The position numbers were made by a program, and so were the translations under genes. Of a DNA stretch of 35,371 bases, positions 32,533-35,371 are shown piece after piece. The notes beneath the pieces are model-generated. The model was not told the origin of the DNA and did not search any database. It was given only the letters and a program-made list of their open reading frames with translations. This DNA comes from Herpetosiphonaceae bacterium (GTDB lineage Bacteria > Chloroflexota > Chloroflexia > Chloroflexales > Kallotenuaceae): positions 1 through 35,371 of the forward strand of contig DASUTC010000185.1 of assembly GCA_036374795.1 (NCBI GenBank), written 5' to 3'. The stretch's first letter is position 1. Each line of letters opens with the position of its first letter.

Positions 32533-33987
32533 CTACTCGGTCTGTGGGATGAACTGCTCGGCTAATTGGACGCCCTGCCGGAGTAATTGTTGCACCGCCT
32601 CGCCTGAGCGCGCCTCGGCATAGATCCGCAGCACCGGCTCGGTGCCCGACGGACGAATCAGCAGCCACGAGTCGTCGGCCAGCAGATACTTCACGCCGTC
32701 GCGGTCGTTGATGCGCGCCACGGGCTGCCCCGCCAGCTCCGCCGGAGCGGCCTCTTTGAGCTGCCGCACCAGCTCTTTCTTACTGAATGGCCGCACCCGG
32801 CGGTCGATCCGATCGTAGAGGAACGGCCCGACATCTGTCTGCAACTGCTCGATCAGCGTATGCAGCGGTTGCGCTGCCCGCGCGACGACCTCAAGCAGCA
32901 GCAGGCCCATCAAAATCCCGTCGCCTTCGGGAATATGGCCCAGGATCGAGATGCCACCGCTCTCCTCCCCGCCGATCAGCACCGGCTGCTTGAGCATATA
33001 GTCGCAGATGTAGTTGAATCCGACAGGCGTTTCCTCGACCTCAAGGCCGTTGAGCTGCGCCAGACGATTCACGATCTGTGTCGTCGAGATCGTTTTGACG
33101 ACTAGGCCGCGCTTGCCCTGCTTGAGCAGATGTTGCAGCGCCAGCGCGATGATCATGTGCGGGCTGACGAACTCGCCCCGCGCATCCACCGCGCCGATCC
33201 GATCGGCGTCGCCGTCGGTCGCCAGGCCAATATCGTAGCCGCCCTCAACCACCAGCTCGCGCAGCTTTTGCAGGTTGCGTCCGATCGGCTCAGGATGCAG
33301 CCCGCCGAAGCCCGGATTCAGCTCGCCGTGAATCTCCGCGACCATCACGCCCAGCTCGCGCAGCCAGCGGGCGATATAGCCGCGCCCCGCGCCGTACATC
33401 GGATCGACCGCGACGCGCAGGCCGCTGTTGGCGATTGCGGCAAAGTCGACCAGCGTGCGCAGATGCTTGAGGTAGTCGGGCATCGGATCGAAGCGCACCA
33501 CAGCGCCGGGATCGGGCGTTGTGTCGGTCTGCCAGGGCGGCTCGGCATAGGCCGCCTGCCGTCCCTCGCGCCGGTTCCGATCCAGCAGCCGCTCGATCTC
33601 GGCGGTCACGTCGGGCATCGCCGAGCCGCCGAACGACGACTTGAACTTAATCCCGTTGTAGCGCGGCGGATTGTGCGAGGCCGTGATCATCACGCCGCCC
33701 GCCGCGTTGAAGTGCTTGACCGCAAATGAGAGCGCCGGAGTCGGGCAATCTGCTTTGCTGAGATAGACCGGCAGGCCATTGCCCGCCAGCACGTTGGCAA
33801 CCTCAATTGCATAGCGATCCGACAAAAAGCGCGTATCGAAGCCCACGACGACCGCGTCGCTTTCACCGCCCGCCGCGCCGCTCAGAATATAATCGGCGAT
33901 AGCTTGCGCCACATGCCGGACATTTTCAAACGTAAACTCGTCGCTGATGACGGCACGCCAGCCGTCGGTTCCAAAGCGGATCGCCAC
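32533..33987 (-). CDS. Phosphoglucomutase/phosphomannomutase family protein
   Basis: 484 aa, four-domain alpha-D-phosphohexomutase. The phosphoserine loop TASHNPP has Ser104; the metal site DGDADR is at 258-263 (Asp258, 260, 262); the sugar loop GGEESGG at 339-345 and the phosphate-binding loop RPSGTEP at 445-451 are intact. The enzyme interconverts glucose or mannose 1- and 6-phosphates for glycogen, cell-wall and nucleotide-sugar synthesis. GEESGG does not by itself fix glucose versus mannose preference. The start is GTG 33987 with GGAGG ten bases ahead. It seems to be a single-gene unit ending at the hairpin at 32470-32498. Confidence 0.94.
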   Translation of the reverse strand: MAIRFGTDGWRAVISDEFTFENVRHVAQAIADYILSGAAGGESDAVVVGFDTRFLSDRYAIEVANVLAGNGLPVYLSKADCPTPALSFAVKHFNAAGGVMITASHNPPRYNGIKFKSSFGGSAMPDVTAEIERLLDRNRREGRQAAYAEPPWQTDTTPDPGAVVRFDPMPDYLKHLRTLVDFAAIANSGLRVAVDPMYGAGRGYIARWLRELGVMVAEIHGELNPGFGGLHPEPIGRNLQKLRELVVEGGYDIGLATDGDADRIGAVDARGEFVSPHMIIALALQHLLKQGKRGLVVKTISTTQIVNRLAQLNGLEVEETPVGFNYICDYMLKQPVLIGGEESGGISILGHIPEGDGILMGLLLLEVVARAAQPLHTLIEQLQTDVGPFLYDRIDRRVRPFSKKELVRQLKEAAPAELAGQPVARINDRDGVKYLLADDSWLLIRPSGTEPVLRIYAEARSGEAVQQLLRQGVQLAEQFIPQTE

Positions 33988-34091
33988 GGTCTTCGTTCCT
34001 CCAGTAGATCAATCAAGAAGTTTCATTTTACCACCAACCCGCCCGCCCTCGATTCGCACCCCTCCGGCGCTTCGTCGCGCTGACCCGTTAG

Positions 34092-34280
34092 CGTCGCACC
34101 TTCGTTGACAGCGCTGAACGCCGATGCTACGCTACTATCGTGAGCTTTCTGGCGAGCCGGATCATCGCGCGGGCCAAGATCCTGGTCTATGTCGTTGCCA
34201 ATGAGAATCTGCCCTCACGCCGGATCGTCGAGAAGCTGGGCTTCCTGCTCGACTCGGCCTGGGGCTATATCGGGGACTGA
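34092..34280 (+). pseudogene. C-terminal remnant of a GNAT acetyltransferase
   Basis: An open frame bounded by a stop at 34089-34091 reads AERRCYATIVSFLASRIIAR, then AKILVYVVANENLPSRRIVE, KLGFLLDSAWGYIGD and TGA. The 'RRxYAT...N.PSRRIVEKLGF' pattern is the acetyl-CoA-binding loop and last strands of a GNAT fold. The N-terminal two thirds are missing, and no strong start codon or ribosome-binding site precedes it (a GTG at 34140 is possible). I read it as a decayed gene copy. It ends 33 bases before the next gene. Confidence 0.6.
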
Positions 34281-34312
34281 TCGTTGATCAACGTGGGAGT
34301 CAGGAGGCAGCC

Positions 34313-34681
34313 ATGCCAACCGCCGAGCAATTCCAGTCCGTCTTTACGCAGTTGAAGCAGATTTTGCAGCCGTTCGCGCCGCAGCTTGTGGTCCAGGCCG
34401 ACACGCCGGAGAACTACTACCTTGATACGCCGCACATCGCGCACCTGCAACGGTCGATCTTTTTTGGTGCCGTGCAGATCAAGAAGAATTATGTCAGCTA
34501 TCATCTGATGTCGGTGTATATCTTCCCGGCATTGCTCGACCAGATCTCGCCGCAGCTTAAAAAGCGCATGCAGGGCAAGTCGTGCTTTAACTTCACCAGG
34601 ATCGATCAAGCCATGCTCGACGAGCTAGCCCATCTAACGGCCCAGGGCTTCGAGGTCTATCGGCGCGAATACGGCATCTGA
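34313..34681 (+). CDS. Conserved protein of unknown function
   Basis: 122 aa. The central block LFFG-type SIFFGAVQIKKNYVSYHLMS, then YIFPALLDQISPQLKKRMQG and KSCFNFTRID, belongs to a small conserved family seen in many soil bacteria. It is similar in size and layout to DUF1801-like proteins, but I cannot confirm membership. There is no signal peptide or membrane helix. ATG 34313 has AGGAGG five bases ahead. It is flanked by a GNAT remnant and by the flavoprotein gene with its own promoter, so it is probably transcribed alone. Confidence 0.85.
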   Translation: MPTAEQFQSVFTQLKQILQPFAPQLVVQADTPENYYLDTPHIAHLQRSIFFGAVQIKKNYVSYHLMSVYIFPALLDQISPQLKKRMQGKSCFNFTRIDQAMLDELAHLTAQGFEVYRREYGI

Positions 34682-34715
34682 GCCTACTCATCACCCGCTC
34701 CCGCTCATGACGTGC

Positions 34716-34772
34716 TTGACGCTCGCCTCGATATTGTGATACATTTCACATCGTATTGTGATGCTTTTCACT
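34716..34772 (+). promoter_or_regulatory. Promoter with two tandem CRP/FNR-type operators
   Basis: TTGACG (34716-34721) and an extended -10 TGATACATT (TACATT at 34740-34745) form a promoter with an 18-base spacer. Site 1, TGTGA-N6-TCACA (34735-34750), is a perfect CRP-type palindrome covering the -10. Site 2, TGTGA-N6-TCACT (34757-34772), lies exactly 22 bp further on, two helical turns. Binding at these positions would repress, not activate, this promoter. The CDS starts at 34805. Confidence 0.6.
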
Positions 34773-34804
34773 TAGACCATCGTTGCAGGTGAAAGGATTG
34801 CCGC

Positions 34805-35263
34805 ATGAAGGTAGCTAGCTTTGCCGAGATCGAGGCGCCTTTTCTCGAACGTGTCCACATCATGGTTTGGTGCAGCATGGCGACGCTCGACACGCGCAAT
34901 CGGCCACGCTCTCGTATCCTCCACCCAATCTGGGAAGACTCGCTTGGCTGGATCGCAACTCGTCGCCACTCCCTTAAGGCCCGTCATCTCGCCCACAGCC
35001 CATACGTCTCGCTGGCCTATATCGCCGACATTGCCAAGCCGGTGTACGTCGATTGCTACGCTGAATGGGACGAATCACCAGACGCTAAGCAGCACGTCTG
35101 GGATCTCTTCCTGCATGCACCGCCGCCACTTGGCTATGACCCGGCTCCTATCTTTAAGAGCGTCGATCATCCCGACTATGGCGTGCTCAAGCTCAGGCCG
35201 TGGCGCATCGAGCTGTACAATTTTCCACAGGAAAACCTTATCTGGCAGCCTGTCGAGGCTTGA
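34805..35263 (+). CDS. Pyridoxamine 5'-phosphate oxidase-like flavoprotein
   Basis: 152 aa split-barrel protein of the PNPOx-like/FMN or F420-binding superfamily. Features: MATLDTRNRPRSRILHPIWE (first strands of the barrel with the R-S-R phosphate-binding pattern), LGWIATRRHSLKARHLAHSP (cofactor loop), YVSLAYIADIAKPVYVDCYA, and a C-terminal LKLRPWRIELYNF strand. It is more probably a general FMN-dependent oxidoreductase than the B6 enzyme itself. The two CRP-like sites upstream suggest cyclic-nucleotide or redox control. ATG 34805 has GAAAGGA eight to ten bases ahead. Confidence 0.85.
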   Translation: MKVASFAEIEAPFLERVHIMVWCSMATLDTRNRPRSRILHPIWEDSLGWIATRRHSLKARHLAHSPYVSLAYIADIAKPVYVDCYAEWDESPDAKQHVWDLFLHAPPPLGYDPAPIFKSVDHPDYGVLKLRPWRIELYNFPQENLIWQPVEA

Positions 35264-35371
35264 AGCCGGGCGTGATGTACAGCGGCAGGCAGCGCAGACT
35301 TCTAGCAGTGCGGCATACATCCTGGACAGAGCCGCACACCGGAATCGACCGCACAAAAAATCACGCCCCCG
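35264..35371. other. Terminal non-coding stretch with nested inverted repeats
   Basis: GGGCGTGAT (35268-35276) is matched by ATCACGCCC (35360-35368), and inside them GTGCGGC (35308-35314) by GCCGCAC (35331-35337). The block may form a long hairpin at the end of the flavoprotein transcript. The window ends here, so its full extent is unknown. Confidence 0.35.

Overview
The window reads as chromosomal DNA of a high-G+C bacterium, most probably a filamentous Chloroflexota (class Chloroflexia, the Herpetosiphon/Roseiflexus/Kallotenue neighbourhood). This rests on protein flavour and on the short tandem repeats scattered between genes; no rRNA or other phylogenetic marker is present, so it is an inference. 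Most of the window is very G+C-rich, with long antisense open frames that are only shadows of real genes. The first ~0.85 kb and a few intergenic stretches are visibly richer in A+T. I see no tRNA, rRNA, CRISPR array, intact insertion sequence, phage or plasmid module.

Layout. 1-717: 5' part of an O-methyltransferase (minus), cut by the window edge. 1059-1181: a short groL remnant. 1239-4582: ABC-2 exporter operon (ATPase and two paralogous permeases, minus). 4640-6176: small membrane protein, 7Fe ferredoxin and SIMPL-domain protein (minus). 6343-6870: a decayed nicotinate phosphoribosyltransferase gene. 7114-8288: a 74-aa unknown protein coupled to a PRPP synthetase (plus). 8496-11744: CapA-type phosphoesterase and a heavy-metal P-type ATPase (plus). 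11766-13518: MarR regulator and MFS exporter (minus) with a clear promoter/operator. 14089-14661: leucine-rich-repeat protein that looks like the N-terminal stump of a Roco protein. 14794-16857: phenylalanine hydroxylase and dihydroorotate dehydrogenase (minus). 17192-19274: secreted unknown protein and a class V aminotransferase (plus). 19383-21825: GNAT acetyltransferase, GH13 lipoprotein and a 52-aa membrane protein (minus). 22050-23048: exported dienelactone-hydrolase-like lipoprotein (plus). 23167-27938: UPF0104 membrane protein and SMC (minus). 28020-30297: an orphan DppB/DppC-type permease pair (minus) split by repeats. 30437-33987: MsbA-like ABC exporter and phosphohexomutase (minus). 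34092-35263: GNAT remnant, conserved unknown protein, and a pyridoxamine-oxidase-like flavoprotein (plus) behind two CRP-like sites.

The genes are mostly housekeeping, envelope or transport functions in short operons. I do not see a convincing new multi-gene system. The most distinctive features are: (1) a family of composite intergenic repeats, made of GAACAARR octamers, a G+C-rich core and TTGGAAC-type heptamers, at five places; (2) a P1B ATPase with CAC where CPC is expected; (3) several gene remnants (groL, pncB, Roco, GNAT); and (4) several well-formed operator candidates.
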